Source: Clostridia bacterium
GTDB taxonomy: Bacteria > Bacillota > Clostridia > Oscillospirales > CAG-272
Assembly: GCA_017937845.1 (NCBI GenBank)
Contig: JAGBCV010000012.1
Coordinates: 1-57,450 of the forward strand
Direction of reading: 5' to 3'
DNA length: 57,450 bases
The position numbers and the translations under genes are program-made. Below the pieces are notes generated by a model. The model made no database searches and had not been told where the DNA came from. It saw only the letters and a list, made by a program, of their open reading frames with translations. Shown here piece by piece: positions 34,870 through 42,221 of this stretch (positions are counted from its first letter, which is position 1; every line of letters starts with the position of its first letter).

Positions 34870-36306
34870 ATGATAGATAGCAGATATGATGCGGTGGTCA
34901 TCGGCGGCGGCGTCGTTGGCTGCGCAGTTGCCAGAGAGCTTGCGCGTTACAACCTCTCTCTCTGCCTTTTGGAAAAGGAAGAGGACGTTTGCTCCGGCAC
35001 ATCCAAGGCGAACAGCGCCATCGTTCATGCGGGCTTTGATGCTGTTCCCGGTACGAAAAAAGCAGAATTTAACGTAAAAGGCAATCAGATGATGGACGAG
35101 CTTGCGCGTGACCTTGAATTTGAATTTAAGCGCAACGGTTCTGTCGTTCTTTGCTTTGCCGATGAAGATATGCCCAAGCTCGCTGAGCTTTATCAGAGAG
35201 GTCTGAAAAACGGCGTAGAGGGTCTTGAAATCGTCAGCGGCGATAAGATTCGTGAAATGGAACCCAATATCACCGACGAAGTGGTAGCGGCACTCGTTGC
35301 TCCCACAGGCGGTATCGTTTGCCCGTTCGGTCTTACCATCGCGCTCGCAGAAAATGCGGCGGATAACGGCGCGGAATTTAAGTTCAATACTTCCGTTTTG
35401 AACATCAAAAAGGTCGAGGACGGTTACGTCATCGAAACCAACAACGGCGAAATCTTCGCAAAGACCGTTATCAATGCGGCAGGCGTATATTCCGATGAAA
35501 TCCATAATATGGTGAGCGAAACCAAGCTCCATATCACTCCCAGAAAGGGCGACTATTGCCTCCTCGATAAGGAAGCGGGCAATCACGTTTCCTATACCGT
35601 ATTCCAGCTCCCCGGCAAATACGGCAAGGGTATCCTCGTTTCTCCGACCGTTCACGGCAACCTCCTTCTCGGTCCGACCGCGGTCGACGTTGACGACAAG
35701 GATAACACCGCAACGACCGCAAAAGAGCTTGCTGACGTTGCGAAAAAATCCGCTGTCAGCGTGAAAAACATTCCTTACAGACTCACCATCACCTCGTTCT
35801 CGGGCGTTCGCGCACATGAGGACGGCGATGATTTTGTGATCGGTGAAGTATCCGATGCTCCTTGCTTCTTTGATGCGGCAGGCATCGAATCCCCCGGTCT
35901 TTCTTCCGCTCCCGCGATCGGCGTATATCTCGCTGAACTCGTGGCAGACAAGCTCGGCGCGGAAAAGAAAGCAGATTTCAATCCCAAGAGAAAGGGCTTC
36001 GTCAAGCTCGCGGAAAAATCCTTTGAGGAACGCGCGGCGCTCATCAAAGAAAATCCGCTTTACGGCGTTATCGTTTGCCGTTGCATGAACGTCAGCGAGG
36101 GCGAGATCGTCGATGCCATCAACCGTACGCTCGGCGCAAAATCTCTTGACGGTGTCAAGCGCCGTGTTCATCAGGGCATGGGTCGTTGTCAGGCAGGCTT
36201 CTGTACCTCCAAGACGATGGAGATCCTCTCCCGCGAAACGGGTATCCCGATGGAAAAAATCTGCAAGAACAGCGAAGGTTCTGAAATGCTTTCGCACAAA
36301 ATGTGA
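34870..36306 (+). CDS. GlpA-like FAD-dependent dehydrogenase with C-terminal BFD-type [2Fe-2S] domain
   Basis: The 478-residue protein has an N-terminal FAD-binding fold (YDAVVIGGGVVGCAVARELARY), a DAO-type oxidoreductase core and ASGFSG-like HITPRKGDYCLL region, and a C-terminal BFD-like domain with four cysteines (CRCMN and GRCQAGFC, about residues 395-440). It is annotated by family as anaerobic glycerol-3-phosphate dehydrogenase subunit A. I prefer ATG 34870 (GGAG 10 nt upstream) over the in-frame GTG at 34840, as the FAD motif then starts at the usual distance. It is first in a trio with a second FAD protein and a DUF1667 protein, presumably forming one complex. Confidence 0.88.
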   Translation: MIDSRYDAVVIGGGVVGCAVARELARYNLSLCLLEKEEDVCSGTSKANSAIVHAGFDAVPGTKKAEFNVKGNQMMDELARDLEFEFKRNGSVVLCFADEDMPKLAELYQRGLKNGVEGLEIVSGDKIREMEPNITDEVVAALVAPTGGIVCPFGLTIALAENAADNGAEFKFNTSVLNIKKVEDGYVIETNNGEIFAKTVINAAGVYSDEIHNMVSETKLHITPRKGDYCLLDKEAGNHVSYTVFQLPGKYGKGILVSPTVHGNLLLGPTAVDVDDKDNTATTAKELADVAKKSAVSVKNIPYRLTITSFSGVRAHEDGDDFVIGEVSDAPCFFDAAGIESPGLSSAPAIGVYLAELVADKLGAEKKADFNPKRKGFVKLAEKSFEERAALIKENPLYGVIVCRCMNVSEGEIVDAINRTLGAKSLDGVKRRVHQGMGRCQAGFCTSKTMEILSRETGIPMEKICKNSEGSEMLSHKM

Positions 36307-36317
36307 GGTGATATGAC

Positions 36318-37583
36318 ATGAAACAGTATGATATTGTTGTGATCGGCGGCGGTCCTGCGGGTCTTGCGGCGGCGATTTCCGCGAAAAAAGCAGGCGTTTC
36401 CGATATCATGATCCTCGAACGCGATGCCACCCTCGGTGGTATCCTCAACCAGTGCATTCACAATGGCTTCGGTCTTCATACCTTTAAGGAGGAGCTTACG
36501 GGTCCCGAATATGCCGCTCGCTTCATCGAACAGGCAAAGGAAATGGAGATCCCCTATAAGCTCGGCGCGATGGTCCTTTCCGTCAGCCCCGAAAAAGTCA
36601 TTACATACATGAATAAAGAAGAAGGTCTTGTGCAGATCTCGGCAAAAGCCATCATTCTTGCGATGGGTTGCCGCGAACGTCCGCGCGGTGCTTTGAATAT
36701 CCCCGGCTTCCGTCCCGCAGGTATCTATTCCGCAGGTACGGCACAAAGACTCATGAATATCGAGGGTTACAGCGTCGGTAAAGAGGTCGTTATCCTCGGC
36801 TCGGGCGATATCGGTCTTATCATGGCAAGACGTATGACTCTTGAAGGTGCAAACGTCAAGGTCGTAGCGGAGCTGATGCCTTACTCCGGCGGTCTGAAGC
36901 GTAACATCGTGCAGTGCCTTAACGACTTCAATATTCCCTTGAAGCTCAGCCATACCGTTGTCGGTATCGATGGCGAAAAGAGAATCACAGGCGTTACCAT
37001 TGCCGAGGTCGATGCAAACCGTCAGCCCATTCCCGGCACAGAGGTGCATTACGATTGTGATACCCTCCTTCTTTCCTGCGGTCTTATCCCCGAAAACGAG
37101 CTCACGAGAGAGATCGGCGTGGAAATGAACCGCGTGACCTCGGGTCCGAACGTAGATGATAAGCTTCAGACAGGTGTCGAGGGCGTATTTGCCTGCGGCA
37201 ACGTTCTCCACGTTCATGACCTTGTTGACCATGTTTCCGCAGAAGCGGCTCTCGCAGGTGAAAATGCGGCGGCTTACGTTCTTTCCGGAACCACATCCGA
37301 AAAAACGCATAAAATTACATTGAAGGCAGAAAACGGCGTGCGTTATACCGTTCCGCAGACCATCGACGTGGAAAATATGCGTGATTCCGTTACGGTACGT
37401 TTCCGCGTTGCGGATATTTATCACGACCGCTCCATCGCCGTTTACTATGGCGATAAGAAGGTCATGAGCCGTAAAAAGAGAGTGCTTGCTCCCGGTGAAA
37501 TGGAACAGGTACAGCTCAAGAAAGATAGCTTCAAGGATTATCCCGATATTACGGAAATCACCATCCGTACAGAGGAGGCATGA
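36318..37583 (+). CDS. FAD/NAD(P)-dependent oxidoreductase, partner of the GlpA-like protein
   Basis: The 421-residue flavoprotein has two dinucleotide folds: FAD site VVIGGGPAGLAAAISAKKAG near the start and NAD site EVVILGSGDIGLIMARRM near residue 160. A CGLIPENELTREIG segment and a VFACGNVLHVHDL ATG-type motif follow. It matches the second gene of the clostridial GlpA-like/NAD-FAD/DUF1667 cluster; electrons probably pass between NAD(H) and the GlpA-like subunit. The physiological substrate is unproven. It is separated from its neighbours by 11 nt upstream and 2 nt downstream. Confidence 0.88.
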   Translation: MKQYDIVVIGGGPAGLAAAISAKKAGVSDIMILERDATLGGILNQCIHNGFGLHTFKEELTGPEYAARFIEQAKEMEIPYKLGAMVLSVSPEKVITYMNKEEGLVQISAKAIILAMGCRERPRGALNIPGFRPAGIYSAGTAQRLMNIEGYSVGKEVVILGSGDIGLIMARRMTLEGANVKVVAELMPYSGGLKRNIVQCLNDFNIPLKLSHTVVGIDGEKRITGVTIAEVDANRQPIPGTEVHYDCDTLLLSCGLIPENELTREIGVEMNRVTSGPNVDDKLQTGVEGVFACGNVLHVHDLVDHVSAEAALAGENAAAYVLSGTTSEKTHKITLKAENGVRYTVPQTIDVENMRDSVTVRFRVADIYHDRSIAVYYGDKKVMSRKKRVLAPGEMEQVQLKKDSFKDYPDITEITIRTEEA

Positions 37584-37585
37584 AC

Positions 37586-37951
37586 ATGGAAACGAGAAAT
37601 TTGACTTGTATCGGCTGTCCGATGGGCTGTGCGCTCACAGTGACCATGGATGGCGAAAATATCACCGTTGCGGGCAATACTTGCCCCGTTGGTGAAAAAT
37701 ACGCGAAAAAGGAAGTCACGAATCCCACGAGAGTGGTCACGTCCTCCGTTCGCGTAAACGGCGCGGATATCGCAAGAGTTTCGGTCAAGACCGCGAGCGA
37801 TATTCCGAAAAATAAGATCTTCGATTGCATGGCTGAGATCATGAAGATCGAAGTGAACGCTCCCGTTTCTATCGGGGACGTGATCATTGAAAACTGCGCG
37901 GGAACAGGTGTCAGCGTTGTTGCCACCAAAAACGTACCCTCTGCAACTTGA
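37586..37951 (+). CDS. DUF1667 iron-sulfur-like small subunit
   Basis: A 121-residue protein with an N-terminal CxxCxxxC motif and a fourth cysteine (CIGCPMGC, then NTCPVGEKY). It is likely a small Fe-S or zinc binding subunit of the preceding flavoprotein pair. I chose ATG 37586, since AGGAGG (37573-37578) gives a 7-nt spacing there; the ATG at 37580, which overlaps the upstream stop, is too close to that site. The rest of the protein (ARVSVKTASDIPKNKIFDC) has no recognised motif. Confidence 0.85.
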   Translation: METRNLTCIGCPMGCALTVTMDGENITVAGNTCPVGEKYAKKEVTNPTRVVTSSVRVNGADIARVSVKTASDIPKNKIFDCMAEIMKIEVNAPVSIGDVIIENCAGTGVSVVATKNVPSAT

Positions 37952-38013
37952 TCGCAAATGATATATGATTTGCGATCCCGAAAAACAAAATATATTTTTA
38001 AGGAGAGCAAATC

Positions 38014-38718
38014 ATGTTTATTTTGGACGCTTGGAATTGGCTCGTCGAAACAACGGCAAGTTGGTCGGCGCTTGGTATTCTCATTCGTTTGCTGCTTGCG
38101 CTCAGCGTGGGGCTTGTCATCGGTATCGACCGAGAAATGAAACGCCGCGTGGCGGGTATCAAAACGCACATCCTCGTTTGTCTTGGCGCGGCTCTCGTCA
38201 TGGTGACGAGCCAGTATATGATGATGAACTTTGAAAACAGTGGCGACCCTGCTCGTCTTGGCGCGCAGGTCATCAGCGGTGTCGGCTTCCTCGGTGTCGG
38301 TACGATCATCGTGACGGGCAGAAATCAGGTCCGCGGTCTGACGACGGCGGCGAGCATTTGGGTCTGCGCCTGCATGGGTCTTGCGGCGGGTATCGGCTTT
38401 ATTGAAGGCGTACTCGTTACGCTCTTGCTCCTCGTCTTTACATTGAAGGTGCTTGGCAAGCTCGACGTGATCGTGCATCGCCGCTCCAAAACCTTTGACC
38501 TCTATATCGAGTTCAAAAACAACAAGGGGCTTACGCAGTTTGTCGATAAGATGAAAGCAAACGACGTCAAGCTTTCCATGATGCAGATCGGCAAGGGCGA
38601 GACCGAAGAGGACGGCCCGAACGCCATCGTCGGTGTCAAGCTCCACGAGCGCGAACGCGAGAAATTTGTGGATTCCTTGCGCCGCGAAAAATATATAAAG
38701 CTGATCGAACAGCTTTGA
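38014..38718 (+). CDS. mgtC: MgtC/SapB-family membrane protein
   Basis: The 234-residue protein has four to five hydrophobic helices in its first 140 residues with the MgtC signature (LLLALSVGLVIGIDREMKRRVAGIKTH, GVGFLGVGTIIVTGRNQVRGLTTAASIW) and a soluble ACT-like C-terminal domain. MgtC proteins are linked to Mg2+-limited growth and, in pathogens, to F1Fo-ATPase inhibition; many bacterial homologues have unknown roles. The start lies behind AAGGAGAG. It is 62 nt after DUF1667 and could share that transcript. A terminator follows at 38733. Confidence 0.92.
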   Translation: MFILDAWNWLVETTASWSALGILIRLLLALSVGLVIGIDREMKRRVAGIKTHILVCLGAALVMVTSQYMMMNFENSGDPARLGAQVISGVGFLGVGTIIVTGRNQVRGLTTAASIWVCACMGLAAGIGFIEGVLVTLLLLVFTLKVLGKLDVIVHRRSKTFDLYIEFKNNKGLTQFVDKMKANDVKLSMMQIGKGETEEDGPNAIVGVKLHEREREKFVDSLRREKYIKLIEQL

Positions 38719-38732
38719 TACAAAACATGCGA

Positions 38733-38760
38733 ACGGGAGGAGCTTGCTCCTCCCGTATTT
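38733..38760 (+). terminator. Terminator after mgtC
   Basis: ACGGGAGGAGC (38733-38743) pairs with GCTCCTCCCGT (38746-38756) around a two-base turn, followed by ATTTGAG. The stem is strong but the T-tract weak, so partial readthrough into proB is possible. Confidence 0.7.
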
Positions 38761-38799
38761 GAGAAAATTTCTTTATAAATCGATAGGATACGAAAAACT

Positions 38800-39567
38800 A
38801 TGAGAATTGTCATTAAAGTCGGAACATCGACGCTGGCTTACCCGACGGGGCTTATCAACATTCGCCGAGTAGAAGAACTTTGCCGTGTGATGAGCGACCT
38901 CAAAAATGCGGGACATGAGCTGGTCTTGATCTCTTCCGGCGCGATCGGTATGGGTGTCGGCAAGCTCGGACTTGGTAAGCGCCCCACCGATATTCCCACA
39001 AAACAGGCGGCGGCAGCCATCGGTCAGTGCGAGCTGATGTATACGTACGATAAGCTTTTCGGTGAATACAATCATACCGTGGCGCAGATCCTTTTGACGG
39101 GAGCGGATATCGAAAACGAAACCAGAAGAAAGAACTTCCATAACACCATGTTCCGTCTTTTGGAATTTGGCGTGTTGCCCGTTATCAACGAAAACGATAC
39201 CGTGGCAACGGAGGAGATCGTCATCGGTGATAACGATACGCTTGGCGCTATCGTAGCGGCAAACGTAGACGCTGACCTTTTGATCCTGCTTTCGGATATT
39301 GACGGGCTTTACACCAAGGATCCGCATAAATATGCGGATGCGGAGCTTATCCCCGTCGTGGAGGAGCTGACTCCCGAGATCTTAGTGCTCGCTGAGGGCA
39401 AGGGCTCTGAGCTTGGCACAGGCGGTATGAAAACGAAGCTCCGCGCGGCGGAGATCGCCGTTAGCGCAGGCATCGATATGATCATTGCCAACGGCAGTGA
39501 ACCGAATCTTTTATATAATGTGATAGACGGGAAACCGTTTGGCACACGTTTTGTCGGAAAAAAATAA
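38800..39567 (+). CDS. proB: Glutamate 5-kinase, short form without PUA domain
   Basis: ProB phosphorylates L-glutamate in the first step of proline synthesis. The 255-residue protein has the amino-acid kinase fold: [36 protein letters not shown] region with [37 protein letters not shown] and [16 protein letters not shown]. The C-terminal PUA domain of the E. coli enzyme (367 residues) is absent, as in many Clostridia. It is followed by proA after 28 nt. Proline feedback inhibition is expected but not visible. Confidence 0.96.
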   Translation: MRIVIKVGTSTLAYPTGLINIRRVEELCRVMSDLKNAGHELVLISSGAIGMGVGKLGLGKRPTDIPTKQAAAAIGQCELMYTYDKLFGEYNHTVAQILLTGADIENETRRKNFHNTMFRLLEFGVLPVINENDTVATEEIVIGDNDTLGAIVAANVDADLLILLSDIDGLYTKDPHKYADAELIPVVEELTPEILVLAEGKGSELGTGGMKTKLRAAEIAVSAGIDMIIANGSEPNLLYNVIDGKPFGTRFVGKK

Positions 39568-39595
39568 CTCTGTAATTTTGAAAGGTTTGTCCCAT

Positions 39596-40852
39596 ATGAC
39601 AACACACGAAATACTTGTGAGTGCGAAGAAGGCGAAAGCGGTGCTTTCGCCTCTTTCGTCGAAAGAAAAAAATGACGCACTTTGTGCAATGGCAGACGCG
39701 CTCGTTTTGGCGACGGACGCGATTCTTGCAGAAAACAAAAAGGATTTAGAAGCGGCAAAGGGTCGCATCTCCGATGTGATGCTTGACCGTCTGATGTTGA
39801 ATGAAAAGCGCATCGTTGCAATGGCGGACGGTATGCGCGAGGTCGCAAAGCTCGACGACCCCGTGGGAAAGGTGCTTTCCCGTGTGGAACGCCCGAACGG
39901 ACTTGTCATCGAGAAGGTATCCGTGCCGCTCGGCGTGGTCGGTATCATTTATGAAAGCCGTCCGAACGTGACCTCGGATGCGGCGGCACTTTGCCTGAAA
40001 AGTGGTAACGTTTGCGTTCTCAGAAGCGGTAAAGAAGCGTTTGCTTCTGCACACGCTATTGTAGAAGCAATGAGGACAGGTCTTGAAAAGGTCGGCTTGC
40101 CGAAAGAGCTTGTGGATATTTTGGACGATACCTCCCGTGCGGGTGCGGAAGAACTGATGCGTGCGCGTGGCTTTGTGGATATGCTGATCCCTCGCGGCGG
40201 CGCGGGGCTTATCCGCGCTTGCGTGGAAAATGCGACCGTTCCTTGCATCGAAACGGGTACGGGCATCTGCCACATTTACGTGGATGAAAGCGCCGATCTT
40301 ACAAAGGCACTCCCGATTCTCGTCAATGCGAAAACGAGCCGTCCGTCCGTTTGCAATGCGGCGGAGGTCTGTCTTGTTCATGCCGCAATCGCCGAACGAT
40401 TCTTGCCGATGCTGAAGGGAGCGCTCGTTGACGAAAGAGAGAAGGACGGCAAAGCACCCGTTGAGCTTCGCCTTGACGAACGCGCGGCGGCGCTTATCGA
40501 CGGCACGAAGGCAGGCGAACGCGATTTCGATACGGAATTTTTGGATTATATTTTAGCGGTACGCATCGTGGACAGCGTGGAGGAAGCCGCGGCGCATATT
40601 TTGGCACATTCCACGGGACACAGCGAAGCCATCATCGCGGAAAGCGCCGAAGCGCAGACGAAATTTGTAAACGGCGTGGATAGCGCGGCAGTCTATATCA
40701 ACGCTTCCACACGCTTCACTGACGGCGGTGAATTTGGGCTTGGTTGTGAGATGGGCATTTCCACACAGAAGCTCCATGCGCGCGGACCGATGGGTCTTTG
40801 CGAACTGACCTCGTATCAGTACCGTATCCACGGAAACGGTCAGATTCGCTGA
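39596..40852 (+). CDS. proA: Gamma-glutamyl phosphate reductase
   Basis: ProA reduces glutamyl-5-phosphate to glutamate semialdehyde with NADPH. The 418-residue protein has the aldehyde-dehydrogenase fold with the ProA segments [23 protein letters not shown], and the catalytic cysteine region ([14 protein letters not shown]). The C-terminal [23 protein letters not shown] is diagnostic. I chose ATG 39596 because GAAAGG lies 10 nt upstream and the length then matches the family; an earlier in-frame start at 39539 would overlap proB. It sits between proB and proC. Confidence 0.96.
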   Translation: MTTHEILVSAKKAKAVLSPLSSKEKNDALCAMADALVLATDAILAENKKDLEAAKGRISDVMLDRLMLNEKRIVAMADGMREVAKLDDPVGKVLSRVERPNGLVIEKVSVPLGVVGIIYESRPNVTSDAAALCLKSGNVCVLRSGKEAFASAHAIVEAMRTGLEKVGLPKELVDILDDTSRAGAEELMRARGFVDMLIPRGGAGLIRACVENATVPCIETGTGICHIYVDESADLTKALPILVNAKTSRPSVCNAAEVCLVHAAIAERFLPMLKGALVDEREKDGKAPVELRLDERAAALIDGTKAGERDFDTEFLDYILAVRIVDSVEEAAAHILAHSTGHSEAIIAESAEAQTKFVNGVDSAAVYINASTRFTDGGEFGLGCEMGISTQKLHARGPMGLCELTSYQYRIHGNGQIR

Positions 40853-40880
40853 TATTTTTGAAAAAGAGGGTAGAATAAAA

Positions 40881-41690
40881 ATGGCTATGTTTGGTTTTAT
40901 CGGTGTCGGCAATATGGGCGGTGCGCTTGCAAGCGCCGTCTGCAAAAAGGTCGACCCCGCTGAGGTAATGCTTGCCGATCATTTCGCAGAAAAGGCGGAG
41001 GCTTTGGCAAAGGAATACGGCGCTTCTGTTGCGGATAACGCGACCATCGCGTCCGAATGTAAATATATCTTTCTCGGTGTCAAGCCGCAGATGATGGCGG
41101 CTTTGATTGCGGAGATCGCGCCGATCCTGAAAGGAAGAAAGCACGGAGATTTCATTCTCGTTACGATGGCGGCTGGGCTTTCCGTTTCCACCATCGAATA
41201 TATGTGCGGATACGCCGTACCTGTGATCCGCATTATGCCCAATACGCCCGCTTCGGTTGGCGAGGGCATGATCTTGGTGACCTCCAATGAGTTTATTGGC
41301 GACGCGGAATTTGCCGTATTTGAAGATGCGCTTTCGCTTGCGGGCAAGCTCGATAAGATTAAAGAGAAATATTTGGATGCGGCAAGCGTGATCTCGGGTT
41401 GCGGACCTGCGTTTATGTATATGTTCCTCGAATCGCTTGTTGCCGCCGGAAAGAAGCTCGGTCTTGACGAAGAAAAGGCGCGTATGTACGCGGAGCAGAC
41501 GATGCGCGGCGCGGCGACGCTCGCGTCCTCCTCCGATCTCTCTCTTGAACAGCTTCGCATCAACGTATGCAGTCCCGGTGGTTCGACGATCGAAGGCGTA
41601 AAGATTTTTGAAGAGCGCGAGCTTTCCGATACGGTCTTTGAGGCTTTGAAGGCTTCCTACATTCGTACAAAGGAGCTTGCACGAAGCTGA
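40881..41690 (+). CDS. proC: Pyrroline-5-carboxylate reductase
   Basis: ProC reduces pyrroline-5-carboxylate to proline. The 269-residue protein has an N-terminal GFIGVGNMGGALASA dinucleotide motif, FLGVKPQMM, RIMPNTPASVGEGM and the C-terminal dimer domain with SVISGCGPAFMYMFLESL and SPGGSTIEGVKIFEE. Length is typical. It completes a proB-proA-proC operon, giving the full glutamate-to-proline route. The terminator at 41818 ends it. Confidence 0.97.
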   Translation: MAMFGFIGVGNMGGALASAVCKKVDPAEVMLADHFAEKAEALAKEYGASVADNATIASECKYIFLGVKPQMMAALIAEIAPILKGRKHGDFILVTMAAGLSVSTIEYMCGYAVPVIRIMPNTPASVGEGMILVTSNEFIGDAEFAVFEDALSLAGKLDKIKEKYLDAASVISGCGPAFMYMFLESLVAAGKKLGLDEEKARMYAEQTMRGAATLASSSDLSLEQLRINVCSPGGSTIEGVKIFEERELSDTVFEALKASYIRTKELARS

Positions 41691-41696
41691 GCGGAC

Positions 41697-41785
41697 TTTT
41701 TCTTGCAAAAGAAAAAAGAAGACTGAGATTCTTTTCTTGGCACCAAGAAAAGAACCAAAAGAAGCGCAAGGGACATTGTCCCTTG
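41697..41785. repeat. Cluster of three palindromes, REP-like element
   Basis: Three hairpins follow each other: TTTTTCTT/AAGAAAAA with loop GCAA (41697-41716), a perfect 12-bp stem with a two-base turn TTCTTTTCTTGG/CCAAGAAAAGAA (41729-41754), and CAAGGGACA/TGTCCCTTG (41767-41785). The arrangement is that of a dispersed REP-type or non-autonomous element rather than a single terminator. I recall similar sequences scattered through related gut genomes but cannot check copies. Confidence 0.55.
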
Positions 41786-41817
41786 ACCCGTTTGGGTAAA
41801 ATAGAATCGTAAGAATA

Positions 41818-41850
41818 AACAGACGAGAGGATTTCTTGTCTGTTTTTCTT
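41818..41850 (+). terminator. Terminator downstream of proBAC
   Basis: AACAGAC (41818-41824) pairs with GTCTGTT (41838-41844), extended by a G-T pair and AGA/TCT inside, loop GGATT, then TTTCTTTT. Confidence 0.75.
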
Positions 41851-42157
41851 TTGGAAAATCTGTTGGTTTTGAACGATGTTCAAAAGTTTTGAGTTGGTTT
41901 TGGTTGGGATTCGGATTTTGCAAGGCTTATGGGAGTTCGTTCTTTTTGGCGTATTTTCAAATGCTTGTGGTTGGTCTTTTTTAGACACTTTTTCTTCGTT
42001 TCCGGGGAATGGCTTGCTCGGTTTGTGCAAGGTGCTAAAATGATGGCGGAACGGGGTGCGAATAAAGAACATGAAATGAATCAAAAAGATGCAGTTTATG
42101 GTGAAAGTGCAAAATCTTTGTTTGTGATGCTTTTTTTGGTTTTTTATCGGTTTTGCC

Positions 42158-42186
42158 TTGACTTTTATCCCAATATGTTGTATTAT
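42158..42186 (+). promoter_or_regulatory. Sigma-A promoter of the glycyl-radical dehydratase gene
   Basis: TTGACT (42158-42163), 17-nt spacer and TATTAT (42181-42186). The predicted transcript starts near 42193, leaving a leader of about 29 nt. No clear operator or catabolite-control palindrome was found around it. Confidence 0.75.
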
Positions 42187-42221
42187 ATTTATATATAGTT
42201 TAATATCCGGAGGTGTGTGAT

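Larger units (their letters stand above)
41691..42221. other. 530-nt intergenic region between proC and the microcompartment operon
   Basis: The first 90 nt hold three consecutive palindromes (41697-41785), followed by a terminator (41818-41850). The middle, 41850-42150, is T/G-rich. It is open on the plus strand (an 89-codon frame from 41929) and in short minus-strand frames, but none has a convincing ribosome site or family resemblance, so I see no gene. The end holds the promoter of the dehydratase gene (42158-42186). Confidence 0.7.

Noticed and set aside
39539..39595. Longer proA starting within proB
   Set aside because: The extension lacks a ribosome site and family similarity, while ATG 39596 gives normal length.
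41929..42198. 89-codon plus-strand frame in the gap before the dehydratase gene
   Set aside because: No ribosome site, no family resemblance, hydrophobic T-rich composition, and it runs through the promoter at 42158-42186.
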